Position numbers and translations under genes: made by a program. From contig JAEVHH010000002.1 in assembly GCA_017607445.1 (NCBI GenBank), positions 434,001 to 498,000 on the forward strand: a stretch of DNA of 64,000 bases, in the 5' to 3' direction. Source of the DNA: Histoplasma ohiense (Eukaryota > Ascomycota > Eurotiomycetes > Onygenales > Ajellomycetaceae). Shown piece after piece: positions 34,701-46,623 of this stretch. The notes under the pieces were generated by a model. The model was not told where the DNA came from and did no database searches. It saw only the letters and a list, made by a program, of their open reading frames with translations. Each line of letters opens with the position of its first letter. Position 1 is the first letter of the stretch.

Positions 34701-37700
34701 GCCCCGTCACATCAGAGCTTCGGGATGCGGTGAAACTTGCAGAAAGAGAAAATCGATACGTGAAGAGCAAAATGTGATGTGATTTGTCCCAGCCCGCAGT
34801 AAAATCGAGCCCAGCCAGCCAATCAACAGCAGCCCTTGCCCGTTTTCGGGGGCGTCCCGTGGCCCGTGGTGCGTGGATCAGCCTCCGCCGCGGGCGCCAA
34901 ATTTGTCAGCGGCCCTGCTTACCTCAGACCACAGTCAGCAGCCCCTCCTGGTGCGGCTCAGCCTCTTAGATAATTCGTAATTCGCCCCGTTCCAAAATCC
35001 TCTCGTCACAGCCTATCACTTGTCCAAAACCTGCTCCGTCTGGCAACCAACTCACCAGTCAGTGCCAGTCAGTGCCAGTTCACCCAGTTCACCCAGTCCC
35101 CGTCCCCGTCTCTCCAATCGCCTGCTGCCAATCCTCCAGATTCCCAGCGAACCCTTGGAAGTTCTCTGGCTGTTCTGGTCACGTTGGGACGCTCCGATTT
35201 GCCCGTCTTCCTGCCGCTGTCACCGACGGTGTCTGCCTGCGCGTCTATTTCTTCCACTTCCGTTGTCCTGAAAGTTCTTGCATGCGTTATTGCCACGAAA
35301 CGCCACTGCTGCCACTGCCCCAAGGACCATTGTAAGTTCAAATTGTCCCCCCAACCATCCATCCCACGGGGATGCCAACTCGGCACAGGGGCCTGGCAAA
35401 AAAAAAAAAAAAAAAAGAAAAGAAAAGAAGCGTCTTGCCTTGGGCCCTTCTTGACACCCCTTTTTCACCAATCAAGGCGTCCTGTCTGCCTCTCCAGACT
35501 CCAGCTCTTCTGACGTCTGTTTGTCTGTGGACACCAGCGGCCTACAAAGGTGTTCATCCACGTTTCTGGGGGTAATGTTTACTCTGACAAGCCCTGTGTG
35601 TTAGACATCGATTACGACCCTGTTGTTATTTACTTATTCTATTGCTCTCATCCGCCCATTGCCAGCTGGCTTCCGATCCTCTGAAACCCGCCCCCAAAGA
35701 TTATCATCAGAACAATACTGAGAATACAATACGGAGGATTTCTGAGAAACAACTTGCAATTGAGACAGACATCCTCTTATTTTTTATTTAACCGACCGGT
35801 TCGCGTGTATATAGGTTCATATTCATTGCTCTTGCGACAAAAACTCCTGTGGTAAGTGTTCTCATCGTCTTCTGCTTCTTCACCCTTCTCTTCGGCGACA
35901 AGCAATGATGTCGCCTGCTGCACGCATCAATAGCTCCCGCATTTGCCAGCGCATACACCCCCAATTATCTGCTCACTTTCCCTCGCCTTGCCCTTCTTTT
36001 TTTTTAGTCCCGAGTCCCGTTTCTGCGTAGCCAAACTCCGTTTGTCATATTAACGTTCTTGTTCTTGTTGTTGATGCTGTTGTCTTCTTATCAATCCTCG
36101 GATTTCCCTCTCCAGCCCTCCATCGCCAGGCGAACCCTGCACATCAATCATAGTGTTCATTTAGTCTCCTTATTAGCCTCTCTCTTCTCTCTCCACCCAG
36201 CCTTCTTTTCTCCCAACGTTCCACTCGCCGCTTGGTTCTGGATCTGACATCAGAATCGAAGCTTCAATACTCCCCATTTCACTCTCATCCCCCCCTCGCC
36301 TGCCCAGTTAGCTCCCTTGGGTTCTTTTGATCTTGCAGGCTCGACTTGGTCCGACTTGGCGGTTCCGGCAACCCTCATCTGCCCCAGAAATTACCCGGTT
36401 CCAGTGACCAGCCTTGGGCACCGCCTCAGATCGGACCTACGACGTGGCAAGGCGCTAGCTGATATCCCCATTCCCATCCCCCGCCTCTCTCAGGCTCGCC
36501 CGTCGACCTTCGTTCCGGGTCCAATTATTTGCTGATTCCGTCTGTTATCCCCATCAAGAAAGATCCACAGAACGGGACGAAAGCCACCGATTGCGCTGTC
36601 AATCACTGGGCCTCTTTTTCGGTTTCTATATTTTTTGGGGGGTTTTATTCTTTATTTTTATTATTATTATTGTTATTATTATTATTTTTCACGATTTCTT
36701 CCCTATTTCGTGGAGCGGCAATTCCTCATCCTGCACGTTTGCGTTGTTTGCGTTTCCCTTTTGGCCTATTTCCTGATTCTCGTCATTATTTTTGTCACAT
36801 CTTTGAAACTTATTGTTATTGCTTTTGCCCCACCCTAAAAAAGTAAAGAAGAAAAATATAGTGCCCGCCCAACCCCCGAAAGTCAAGGAAGAAAAAAATT
36901 GGAAAAAAGAAACGAAACGAAAACAAGACCGACCACCGCTGTTGACAACACATCAACGCGCTTTTCTGTCACCCACCTTGCCTCTGCCCCCCCGGCTTCC
37001 TGCATCAGAGCCCAACCACGTCTTCGTTGCGACTGCGCTGTTCAACCGTCGCTCAAAAAGGACCATTATTATAATCCTTCCATATTACCTATTCCTCAAA
37101 TCTCTATTTTTTTTCATTTTTCCATAATCGGGCCTTGGTCCGTCATCGCGTTCGAAAAACTTTTGCTCGATTGTGTCAACCAACGGAAGGACAAGGGAGA
37201 AAAAAGCTTTGTGCGTCGAAGCGTGTGCACACACACAACCGATCGCTCATTTGGCGCCGACCGCTCGTATTGGTCTGTTTGCTCTCTCCCAACCGGACCT
37301 AAACCCAGTGACCATCCACTGCTGCATTAGGTGCTGACGCGACCGAAAAGGCTGCAGATTCCCCATCCCAGCAGTATCAAATCATTTGTTCGCGCTTCCT
37401 CTCTCGAGCACTTCAAACATAACCCTCGATTCTCGCCGGCCCCGTTCCGCGTCCTACCCTCTCCTGTCCGCCATCCATTCCATCCTATCCCTCGATCCGA
37501 AAGTAGTTGCTGGCCTTCCCTCCCCTTTCACCCAAGAAAAATAATAAATTCCTGGCTTGCGACTCCATTGGTGCGCTTCCCAACGCATTTGCCGCTGGTT
37601 TAGACCAGGCAGATACTTGCGCTGCCGGAATCTCAGCTCCTCGTTCGCTGGCTCGGTTAAATAATAAAAAAAAAAAATATTGAAAAGGGAAAAAAGGGTC

Positions 37701-37738
37701 ATACACCAAGTTCATTCCACCCAACCAGCGCGTCAATC
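34701..37738 (+). promoter_or_regulatory. hapB upstream/leader region with CCAAT boxes
   Basis: A 3-kb CT-rich region before hapB with many short upstream ATGs. CCAAT pentamers on the plus strand are at 34819-34823, 35114-35118, 35128-35132 and 35468-35472. GTAAGT-like donors (for example 35851) suggest possible leader introns. Since HapB itself binds CCAAT, autoregulation is plausible, as reported for Aspergillus hapB. The transcription start cannot be fixed. Confidence 0.45.
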
Positions 37739-39148
37739 ATGGAGTATCCCCCTCAATACCAACAACCTCACAATCAGCACCCACATGCATCCTCACACAT
37801 GCCTCCATACCAATCCTCGACTGGTAATACTGGCCCGCCGGTCGGGTCTATCACGTCCCCCACAAACCCTCAACCGCACATGCAACACCCCCATTCAAAC
37901 CATCAGGCTTCTCCAATCCTCCCTTCACAATCACATTACCAACAAACACAAAGTGCGCCCGGCCAGGTACACCAGCAGATGAACTTCCCTCAACAGTACG
38001 CTCCACTCCCACAAACGTATGGAATTTCTCCTACCCAAGCCGCTGCTGCCGCTGCCGCGATGGCCACTGCCGCTGCCTCTGGTCATCAGTTCTACCAACC
38101 GTTGCATCAAGACTCAATGGGCGGTGGATTGCCACCAGGCGCTCGGGGTTCACCAAGGTTACCATCTTCTCAGGTGAAAAATGAACGACATCCAAGATCG
38201 CCACCACAGGTACCTGGCCAAATGGCACCGCTCTCCAACCAAGTGCAAATGCCGCAAAACGCGTCGATACAACAGCAGCAACAACCATCATCACAACAAC
38301 AGCCACAACAACAGCAGCAACAGCAGCAGCAGCAGCAGCAACAACAACAACAACGTCGCATGAGCCAACAGATCAACAGCCCCCATGTACAAAACGCTCA
38401 ACCCGCCCTCAACCATAGCCACAACCACACCATGCAACGGCCCCCACCGGGCCCCTCACCCATGTCCGCCCCGCCTCAACATCCTCAGCTTCCTCAACAC
38501 CCGCAACACCCGCAACATGCGCAGCACCCCCCACCGCCACAGCAGCAACAGCAACCCCCCCAACCTTCCCAAGATCTCGTCACCACGACCTCCACCTCCG
38601 CTCCTTCCGCCCCACCTGCTGAAGAATCACCTCTTTATGTCAATGCCAAGCAATTCCACCGCATCCTCAAGCGGCGCGTCGCGCGACAAAAACTTGAAGA
38701 CCAACTTCGCCTCACCTCCAAGGGCCGCAAGCCCTACCTCCACGAGTCACGACACAACCACGCCATGCGCCGGCCGCGCGGACCAGGTGGCCGATTCCTG
38801 ACAGCCGAGGAAGTAGCGCAGATGGAGAAGAACGCCGCGCTAGGCGTTACTGGGATTGAGAATTTGCCGAATCATGGAAATAATAATATCAATAATAAGA
38901 ACAATAACTCCGCTGGTGTTGGTGGGACCAAAGGGAATTCACATCCGCAAGTTCATTCGCACGCATCTGCGCAGAATGTGTCACCGGGGCAGAAGCGGAA
39001 GGCGGCGGCTGCTTTGAGTGGGAATGCGCAGCATGGCGGTGTCCATGGGGGAAAGAAGTCGAAGACAAGCGGTGCTGGTACCGGTGCAGTTCAAAGGAGA
39101 CCGAGTACGAGTGTGGATAGTGATGGAGATGTGGATGATGACGGGTAG
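37739..39148 (+). CDS. hapB: HapB / NF-YA subunit of the CCAAT-binding complex
   Basis: DNA-binding subunit of the heterotrimeric CCAAT-binding complex, 469 aa in one uninterrupted frame. The first 290 residues are Gln/Pro/His-rich with an Ala-rich patch (about 100-115) and a polyglutamine tract of mixed CAG/CAA codons (about 180-205). The NF-YA core follows at about residues 297-360: YVNAKQFHRILKRRVARQK (A1, binds HapC/HapE) and RKPYLHESRHNHAMRRPRG (A2, CCAAT contact); all expected basic and His residues are present. The tail is Asn/Gly/Ser-rich with GQKRKAAA and GGKKSKTS basic patches (possible NLS) and ends with an acidic Asp stretch. In aspergilli the complex with HapX represses iron use and supports siderophore synthesis in iron starvation. 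Introns, if any, must lie in the leader. Confidence 0.96.
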   Translation: MEYPPQYQQPHNQHPHASSHMPPYQSSTGNTGPPVGSITSPTNPQPHMQHPHSNHQASPILPSQSHYQQTQSAPGQVHQQMNFPQQYAPLPQTYGISPTQAAAAAAAMATAAASGHQFYQPLHQDSMGGGLPPGARGSPRLPSSQVKNERHPRSPPQVPGQMAPLSNQVQMPQNASIQQQQQPSSQQQPQQQQQQQQQQQQQQQQRRMSQQINSPHVQNAQPALNHSHNHTMQRPPPGPSPMSAPPQHPQLPQHPQHPQHAQHPPPPQQQQQPPQPSQDLVTTTSTSAPSAPPAEESPLYVNAKQFHRILKRRVARQKLEDQLRLTSKGRKPYLHESRHNHAMRRPRGPGGRFLTAEEVAQMEKNAALGVTGIENLPNHGNNNINNKNNNSAGVGGTKGNSHPQVHSHASAQNVSPGQKRKAAAALSGNAQHGGVHGGKKSKTSGAGTGAVQRRPSTSVDSDGDVDDDG

Positions 39149-42100
39149 ATACATGTGGTCATATCGTTCTTCTAATCTCCATATATGAAAAAGTGAGGAA
39201 ATACGAGATGCAATTGGTAACTAAGAAAGAAAAAAATGAGGAAAACCAGGAGGATGGCTTTGGGACAGGAATATGAAGTCATCTCTATAGGTTGCAGTGC
39301 TGCCATGTTTGACTTGTTTTGCCTTGCTTTTCTGTTGCTGATTCATACCAGTTTGCGTCCCTGATTACGCCGCGTGCTGTTTTTATGCGGGTGTATATGA
39401 TCCTCGCCGCGTTAATTGCTCCTTTCTTTGTTCTGTTTTGTCCTACCAGTTCGGCTCTAAGAATGTCTCGCTTGCCTTGAACCTACTACATGTTTATGCC
39501 CTCTCCTCTTGAAGGTTCGACCGTTTATCAATGCCCTTGGGGAATTGTGACAATTTCGTGTCTCTTCCATTTCCCCTTTATTTTATTTTGTTGTTGCTTT
39601 CCCCTCTTTCTTTCAAGTTTTTCATCCACCTAGGTGTATTCGCGACAGAAAAACGAACGAAAGATGGATCACACCAACTTCATTCCTCGTTTTCATGCTG
39701 CAGTTTTTTGGTTTCCTTTTTTTCCCAACCAATTTTCTTATTTTATATTTATCCATTTCCTCCTTGTTTGTGCTGCTTTCATCCCAAGCCAGCCAGCCAA
39801 TATCCTTCTCTGTTCTGTTGTCTCTTTCCGTCGTGCCTTTTTTATATTCACCGACTCTTGGAAATTTTACGATGGTCCTTGTCTCATGCACCTGTCTCAG
39901 TCGTTGGCTCTGGGCTTCGGCTTTTGTGTCTGTGCTCTGCTGCATTTTAGTTTGCATGAGTCTTAGCTTACGTCTTTCGTTCAATCGCCTTGATCCCTTT
40001 TTACCACTGTCTATATTCATTTGCTCTGGATCGGTTGGGGTGTTTATTTGTGTGATTATTTTTTTTTCATTTCTTATTCCTCATGTCGTCGATTTCTCCT
40101 CGCTCACCTGATCACAAAACGCAACTCCTCTCCTCCGTCGATATCAAAAACCCCGTAGTCAACTCACATCCCATTGTTATTATTTTCCAAGTCCACATTC
40201 CGTCTGATTTCAACTTGATTTTCCTCTCTACGATTTTAAATTTCGAATTTTTTATCTTCCTATCCATATACACTTCCAAATAGGCCCCATGCCTGATAAC
40301 GCTTCGATGCGTGAAAAAAATTTTTATTTTCTTTTCGTGTCTATTTTCCAATTACTTTACTTATTATTTACATATTTTATTATTACTATATTATTTATTA
40401 TTACAGCTATATATATCGATTTTTGGCTGGCTCTTTTTTACATGCTTTTTATTTTTAACCTTTATATGCTAAAAATCCATGTTTTAACATCCCATCCCAT
40501 CCCATCCCATCCCTTCTCATCCTTTCCTTCTTCTCTTGACCTTAGGTTGAGGCGCATTTGATAGTCGCTATAAGGGCCAGTAACAAAGAAAGCACCCCAA
40601 GCCAGATGAACAAATTAACCGAGAAAAAAAAAATTGGAAAGATGGTGGAACAAAATCTCTTCGGATTTTTTTGGACTATTTGGGTTCTAGTGTTGGATTT
40701 CTGAATTTCTTTGTTTCCCCGCCGTTTCTATACATCTATAGTATATCCACGGATATATATATTTATAATATATATTCTTTAGCTTTTTGATAGGTGGCCT
40801 TCAATGTTTGGTGAACGATCTCCTTTCTCCTGATATAAAATGTATTTATTGTCTGTGGTTTATACGTAAAGGTGTTTGCTGTATTTACAAGAACTTTTTC
40901 TGTATCAAATTTGTTCTTTTCTTTCTACTTTCTTGAATATTCTTTCATGTAGTAAATGTATCTTGTAGAAGTTGTAGTATGAATTGACGAACAAGTCTCA
41001 TTGATCAACAAGTTATCTAATCACAAATTATGAAAGAAACAGGGAGGGGGGGGAATCCATTCCATCAAATAATTCCCTCCAATATTCTACTGGGAACTAG
41101 CCAGTGACATTCATGATTGATTCTCCTGCTCCTCAGCTTCAATAAGGCCGTCGGTGGGTGGAGTGTTGCACAACAAAACATAATAACAAGTTCTTCACTT
41201 CTCAAGCTGCTCCTGAATGAAGGTCAACCCAACCTTGGAAGTCATGTGCGCCTAGAAAGCAGAGCAGTGCTATTCCATCCCACCCACATGCTTCCAGGTT
41301 TACATTCCACATTCTTGGAGTGATGATAACCTTGGTCTGATGGGATCATATATTGTCTCTTGCGCCAGGCGGACGCCATCTAATCCGGGATGACTGGGGG
41401 GATTCGAATTGGCCGCGGCCAAGCTCAGTTCTAACTGACAAACATATAAAGGGATCTTGCCCTCTTCCGCTGCCCTATCTCGTCCCGTCTTCAAGAGCTA
41501 GTAATCTTAACGGGGATGTGCAGCAACTTCACTAGATCGGCAATCACTGGGACATGATGTTGAGATCCTAGCAGGTTGCCAGCTGCCAATATCACGCATC
41601 TGATCTTCTTCGCTTGGCGCTCAGTCGCATTCTTCCGTCCTCACTCTTGACTTTTGAGTTTCATCTTTGAAAGGGCGGAAAAGGACTGAGGAAAGTGGGG
41701 ATCATTGAGCTGTGGCCTTACGAAACGAAACATTGATGACGAGTGCGCGTGGAGCTAAGGGCAGAAGGCGAAGGGATAATTTGTGTCAACTCTTCGTCAG
41801 GGAGAGACGAAATGATTATCTCAACGGAGTTGTCAATATGCTTTTCGCAACAGCCCTTTTGGGAAATTGTCCATTCAAGAGTGTTGACTGGCTATTCGAG
41901 CCATCACAATGCACATCAGGGCGGTTCCTCGATTCGATGCTCTTCTTTAGTGCCTCTATGCTACATACATGTGACTGGCTTTCGAGACTAAGACTAAGAC
42001 CTGCCCCGCTTTCGCAGATAAGGGATATTTTTGTATGCCAGCACTATTCGACAATGACCATGCTCACACCCAGAGGTTACGAACTCCCAGGCCGATTTCA

Positions 42101-43100
42101 TACGTGATCGACGAAGCATGTATCATGCCTGTATGGTCCATGTAGGAATGCGCAACGCCATGGGCATCAGCCTGCGGCGCGCAGTGGGTCCCCCGTCCTA
42201 ACCACTGCACTTGACAAAAAAAGACTGGCGACGGGCTGGCTGTCATGCTTGATGATGCGGGAGCGCGAGGCGGAAACTCTTCCACTCCATGCCCAATCGG
42301 CAGGCATGCAACGCCATCCCCACGTACCCAACCTCAGCCCTCATTTCCCCATCCATTCAGACTGAACCAAGCTGCCTGACAGCGCTTTCGACCATGTTAG
42401 CACAGGCCACTACACACCCCTTGCCGCATGGAGCTTCGATCTCGTGACCTGGGCCCCAATCACGAAAACTAGATGCAACATGACGTGGAATCCTGAAAGA
42501 GGGGATATTATCTGATGAAGGGCATGGCATCTCTTTGGCCACATATACCATGCACTTCATTCTCGTCCTTGTCCGTCGTTTCCCGCCTGACACCTTTACC
42601 GAGGCCGGTATTTTCTGCTCCTGCTACCCCCGCCACTTCCAGCTACCTGATTTTCATAAAACGCATCGCCATATGGGCACTTTGAACATGTGGCTGCATT
42701 GCTGCTAGGCACGAATTTCTGTTGCCACGGACGGATACTTCAAAAAAGCTGAGCGTGGTTCAAAAGTTTCGGCCAGAGAAACTTTCGACTCATACGAGGA
42801 TAAATCTATGTAAGGTAATATAGTGCTATATTGGAATGGATTCAGATAGAAGGATCTGATATCAAGGCAGTAGAATAAATTGTAGAATAATACAATAGTT
42901 AAGATTGTTGTGTTCATCTAAAATATAAAACATGTGAATGTAATAGGGAATTACGGAAATATCTATATTTAGAAGCAGAACTCCCGGGTGCTCAAATATA
43001 ATAGAAATCGATGGAAGTGGCAAGATCGTGGCATCGTGATCTAGGGGCGTACATAATGCTCGCTGATGCCCGTAGGTCCTAGGAGATCAGCGATTAGCTT
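39149..43100. other. hapB 3' region and gene-free DNA
   Basis: T/CT-rich DNA after hapB, with a CCATC tandem repeat at about 40,488-40,515 and AT-rich stretches at 40,740-40,970. Frames of 110-139 aa at 39.5-40.1 kb are products of pyrimidine-rich sequence (Phe/Ser/Leu-rich) and are not credible. Frames at 41.7-42.6 kb lack motifs. Confidence 0.5.
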
Positions 43101-43132
43101 TGAATATAAGAGATGGATGGCTACCTATTGAC

Positions 43133-43238
43133 TGTTATAAACCTGCGGCACGGCCCGGGGCTTTATTGAATAAGAACTGAAGGAGTGTAGGAACAGAACA
43201 ACCCTGGACTGAAGCAGGTATAGATCATGTGACTGCTC
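43133..43238 (+). repeat. dispersed repeat B, copy 1
   Basis: Begins TGTTATAAACCTGCGGCACG and ends TGTGACTGCTC; about 106 bp. A second direct copy at 46285-46391 differs at scattered, mostly transition positions. The TGTT start suggests an LTR-end fragment, but no matching 3' end was found. Confidence 0.6.
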
Positions 43239-43282
43239 ACCCTGGTCACCTGTGCTCATCATGATCACCAGTGAGCAAAGTA

Positions 43283-43923
43283 GACTGGCTGTGTGACCAT
43301 GCATGGGACCAGGACCAAATTTTTCCTCAGTCCCATTCTCAAATATCTTAGTCCTGGTCCCATATAGTGTTTATCAAATCAGTCACTTTACATGATTTAT
43401 ATTATAATTCTAGTTTCAGATCATGTTTTAGTTATAAATTATCAGTTCTGATCTCATTTGATCCCATTTTACAAAATGGGACCAAACGGGACCAGGATTT
43501 ACCCTATATAGATTGGCAGTGATAGATAGATTAGCAGCGAGGGATAGCTTAGCAGCAATAGATAGGTTGGCAGCGGCCATAGATTAGCAGCAGTAGGTAG
43601 ATTGGCAGGGGTAAATTGGTTGACAGCACTAGATAGAGGTGATATCTCCACCAATCATATCATCAGATTGATATCTAGATATGTATTATATAATCATCAG
43701 AATGGGACCAAACCTCAGTCAAAATCATAGTCAGTCTCAGGTCATGTTCTTATTTTTGATAGTCAGTCACTTTACATGAAATATCAAGATTTATTAGTCC
43801 CATTTCACTCATGTTTTAATAATTCTAGCCACTTTACAACTCCCATTCTGATCATGGTCCCACTGGAAATCACGCCAAGAAATGGACTGGGACCAAACCA
43901 AACCATGGTCCCATCGGCCACTC
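43283..43923 (+). mobile_element. TA-flanked TIR element (repeat A, copy 1, 641 bp)
   Basis: The left end GACTGGCTGTGTGACCATG and the reverse complement of the right end GAGTGGCCGATGGGACCATG are imperfect terminal inverted repeats. TA dinucleotides flank both ends (43281-43282, 43924-43925), as expected of Tc1/mariner/pogo-type target duplication. It has no coding capacity. The inside carries degenerate tandem units around GATAGATTRGCAGC (about 43,510-43,640). It is a MITE-like, non-autonomous element. Confidence 0.6.
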
Positions 43924-44062
43924 TAGAGCAAAGCGAGCAAGTGAGCAAGTGAGCAATGTGAGTAGGTAATTTGTATGAGAACTCAAATATATTTAAACAT
44001 ACTTATTATCTTAAAATCAAGAAGCTTATCTTCTTGATCACAATTAACAACTTGACAACTAA

Positions 44063-44270
44063 ACTGGCCGTGACACTGTGTGATCATGTATGGAACCAGG
44101 ATCAAATTTTTCCTCGATTCCATTCTCAAATATCTTAGTTCTGATTTCATATAGTGTTTATCAAATCAGTCATGATTTATATTATAATTCTAGTCTCAGA
44201 TAATATTTTATTTATAAATTAACAGTTCTGAACTTCTGATTTCATTTGATTTCATTTTACAAAATCATTA
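44063..44270 (+). mobile_element. repeat A, copy 2 (decayed fragment)
   Basis: Matches the first part of copy 1 but with many C-to-T and G-to-A changes (for example GGTCCC becoming GATTTC), and the GACTGG start reads AACTGG. The pattern fits RIP-like mutation. Truncated at the right. Confidence 0.6.
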
Positions 44271-44279
44271 TATAAAACC

Positions 44280-45740
44280 TGCTTGCAATCTCAGATGAGT
44301 ATTCTATTAGAGTTAACTCTAATCTTAAAATATAATATCAGAGATAAGAAATTAAAGACAAATCAATTTAGATTATACTAACATAGTATATTAGATATAT
44401 ATCCATGTTTAATAATTGATTAAAAGTGGTCACAGTATCTAACCTGTGGCTGTGATCCTGGAAGAGAAACACAAAAAATACAGTTCTCAGGAACAAATGG
44501 ATTTGTTCTACATTCTATATTTGTGTGACATGGAATAGTAGTACAGAACTCAAATCTAGAGAAGATAGAATTGTCAAATTGATTATTTTTTAAATTGTCA
44601 GTGATTTTTTGAGACTCAACCAGTTTATTAGTGGATAGAATATGATGCTGAATTGAATGTCTACTCTGAATAAAATTATCAGTATTATTTTCAATATTAG
44701 CTAACAGCCTAACTGTGATTTTTAAATATCATATTTGATAAAATCTTAGTTCAAAAAGATATAGATATATATTTATTACTTACTGCTGATACTGTAAAAA
44801 AAACAGTATTAAAAGTGAATATTAATAAAATAAAAATGTTCATATTTATTTGTATATATATTATAACTTATAAGAGATAAATTAACAAGTTTGTTAATAG
44901 AAAAAAATAATAAATAAAAGTAATATAAAATATTCTTTAATAGAAATTGGTTATATTATATATTAATAAAAAGCCCAATTAATTATATTAATATTAATTG
45001 TTAAATTTTTAATTCATTTTTAAATTATATTTTCAATATTCAATAAGCTTGTCATTAAACTCAATTCAAAATTTATTAATTAAACCTTACAATAGAAATA
45101 AATTTCTTTTATTATATTAATGAATTATTATAATATAGAGAGAAATATTCTCACTTTTATTTTTGAAGTTATATTACTCTGATTAATCTTTATAATATCG
45201 AGATATCTATCTCTCAGCTTTTAAATCTCTATAATTTGACCCGGTGGTGTAGCAGCTAACTAATTACAAAGTGGCTTAAAAAGAGCGCAGACTCAAATTC
45301 TATAAGGCTCACTTAAATCAATTTTTATTGTTAAATCACGAAATAGTATAATTAGTATTAGAAGTTTCAGCCTTGGCTCAGAGCAGCCAGATGCTTATTC
45401 TCCAATCTTGTGGGGTAAAAGTAAAACCCCCGGGCATATCAGGCTAAGTGGTAGAGCAACCCACAGAAGAGCAAATTATCAAGTTTAACTGGTCAGCAAT
45501 TCGCCGTACTTCATTCACTAACTTTCTAAATACCTCTAAATTCTGAGGAATTAGCATTTAAAAACTACAGATCTTGCAAGGACCCAAGCTCTAGGTGCCC
45601 TTAATCGGTGGTCAGTGCAAGCAAGGCTGTGACGACCAATTGGTACGCTGGAATGCTAATGCTGACATTGGCGGTCCGCTGATTTTAAGAATTGACTAGT
45701 TAACGTAATCCACAAGCGTTTTGCAATGCTATTAAACATA
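44280..45740. other. extremely AT-rich, RIP-like DNA
   Basis: AT-dominated sequence with almost no CpG. No frame above the reporting length is present. At about 45,240 and 45,440 are tRNA-like fragments (see rejected items). About 45,600-45,740 (AAGCAAGGCTGTGACGACC...) may be the 5' end of the pogo relic that follows. Confidence 0.5.
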
Positions 45741-45978
45741 ACAATTAAAATATCAACAATGCAAAGTCATCAAGCTTTCTTTCAAGAAGGAAGACTTCTT
45801 TTAGTCATTCAAGTACTTGATAATGATCAAATTTCAAGTGTATGAGCTGCAGCAAAGCTGTATGGTGTTCCATGCTCTACTCTAGCTGATTGCATACATG
45901 GTTGTACAGTACAACACATGTCAATACTCTACCAAAGAATCAAAAACTCAGTCTTAAAGAGGAAGAATCTCTTATATA
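45741..45978 (+). pseudogene. decayed pogo/Fot1-type transposase, N-terminal HTH
   Basis: From ATG at 45759 the frame gives a run typical of fungal pogo transposases: QISSV-stop-AAAKLYGVP, then CSTLADCIHG. The family reads SVRAAAKLYGVPRSTLRDRLHG, so the CGA Arg codon has become the TGA stop, and CGC Arg codons have become TGC, all C-to-T changes. The reading is then broken at the TA dinucleotide 45977-45978 by repeat A copy 3. The central DDE domain is missing. Confidence 0.68.
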
Positions 45979-46260
45979 GACTGGCCATGTGACCATGCAT
46001 GGAACCAAGGACCAAATTTTTCCTCAGTCCCATTCTCAAATATCTTAGTTCTGGTCCCATATAGTGTTTATCAAATCAGTCACTTTACATGATGTATATT
46101 ATAAATTTATAATTCTAGTCTCAGATCATGTTTTATTCATAAATTATCAGTTCTGATCTCATTTGATCCCATTTTACAAAATGGGACCAAACAGGACCAT
46201 GATTTACTCTATATAGATTGACAGTGATAGATAGATTGGCAGCAGTAAATAGATTGGCAG
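45979..46260 (+). mobile_element. repeat A, copy 3, inserted in the pogo relic
   Basis: Starts GACTGGCCATGTGACCATG directly after TA (45977-45978) and follows copy 1 closely through the GATAGATAGATTGGCAGC units, then stops short of the right terminus. Position and orientation suggest a later insertion into the transposase. Confidence 0.65.
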
Positions 46261-46284
46261 CAGTAGCTGGTAGATAGACTAGCA

Positions 46285-46391
46285 TGTTGTAAACCTGCGG
46301 CACGGCCCGGAGCTTATTGGATAAGAACCAAAGGAGTGTAGGAGCGGAACAACCCTGGACCAAAGTGACGCTCCAGATCATGTGACTGCTC
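46285..46391 (+). repeat. dispersed repeat B, copy 2
   Basis: Begins TGTTGTAAACCTGCGGCACG; same orientation as copy 1 at 43133-43238. It abuts the truncated end of repeat A copy 3, so order relative to repeat A is reversed compared with copy 1, which argues against a simple LTR pair. Confidence 0.6.
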
Positions 46392-46623
46392 GAGATGTAA
46401 GAAACCCGCACTAAGGTGCCAGTGCTAGGCCGGAATTGGCGATTGTGCCCTAAAGTTATGACATCGCCGAACATAGCATCATATCAGGTTTGAAATCAAG
46501 GCATTATCTTGCCACATGCATCATACTATGCCATCTACATCGTAGCAAGTTCAATCTGCCTATGATACTGTGTGTATATAGATAGCAGCTGACTCAATCT
46601 TTTAGGGGCCAGTGGATCATTCT

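Noticed and set aside
39531..40111. Overlapping 110-139 aa frames after hapB
   Set aside because: All are Phe/Leu/Ser/Cys-rich translations of pyrimidine-rich 3' DNA in several frames at once.
42512..42521. TTATCTGATG, near-match to the Sre1-like motif
   Set aside because: The reverse complement starts with C instead of A/G, and no gene is near.
45240..45300. tRNA-like segment with a GACTCAAATTC near-B-box
   Set aside because: No acceptor-stem pairing could be drawn and the boxes are degenerate; could be a RIP-decayed SINE but the evidence is too thin.
45435..45475. GGCTAAGTGGTAGAGC, similar to a tRNA A box
   Set aside because: No convincing B box or cloverleaf follows at the proper distance.
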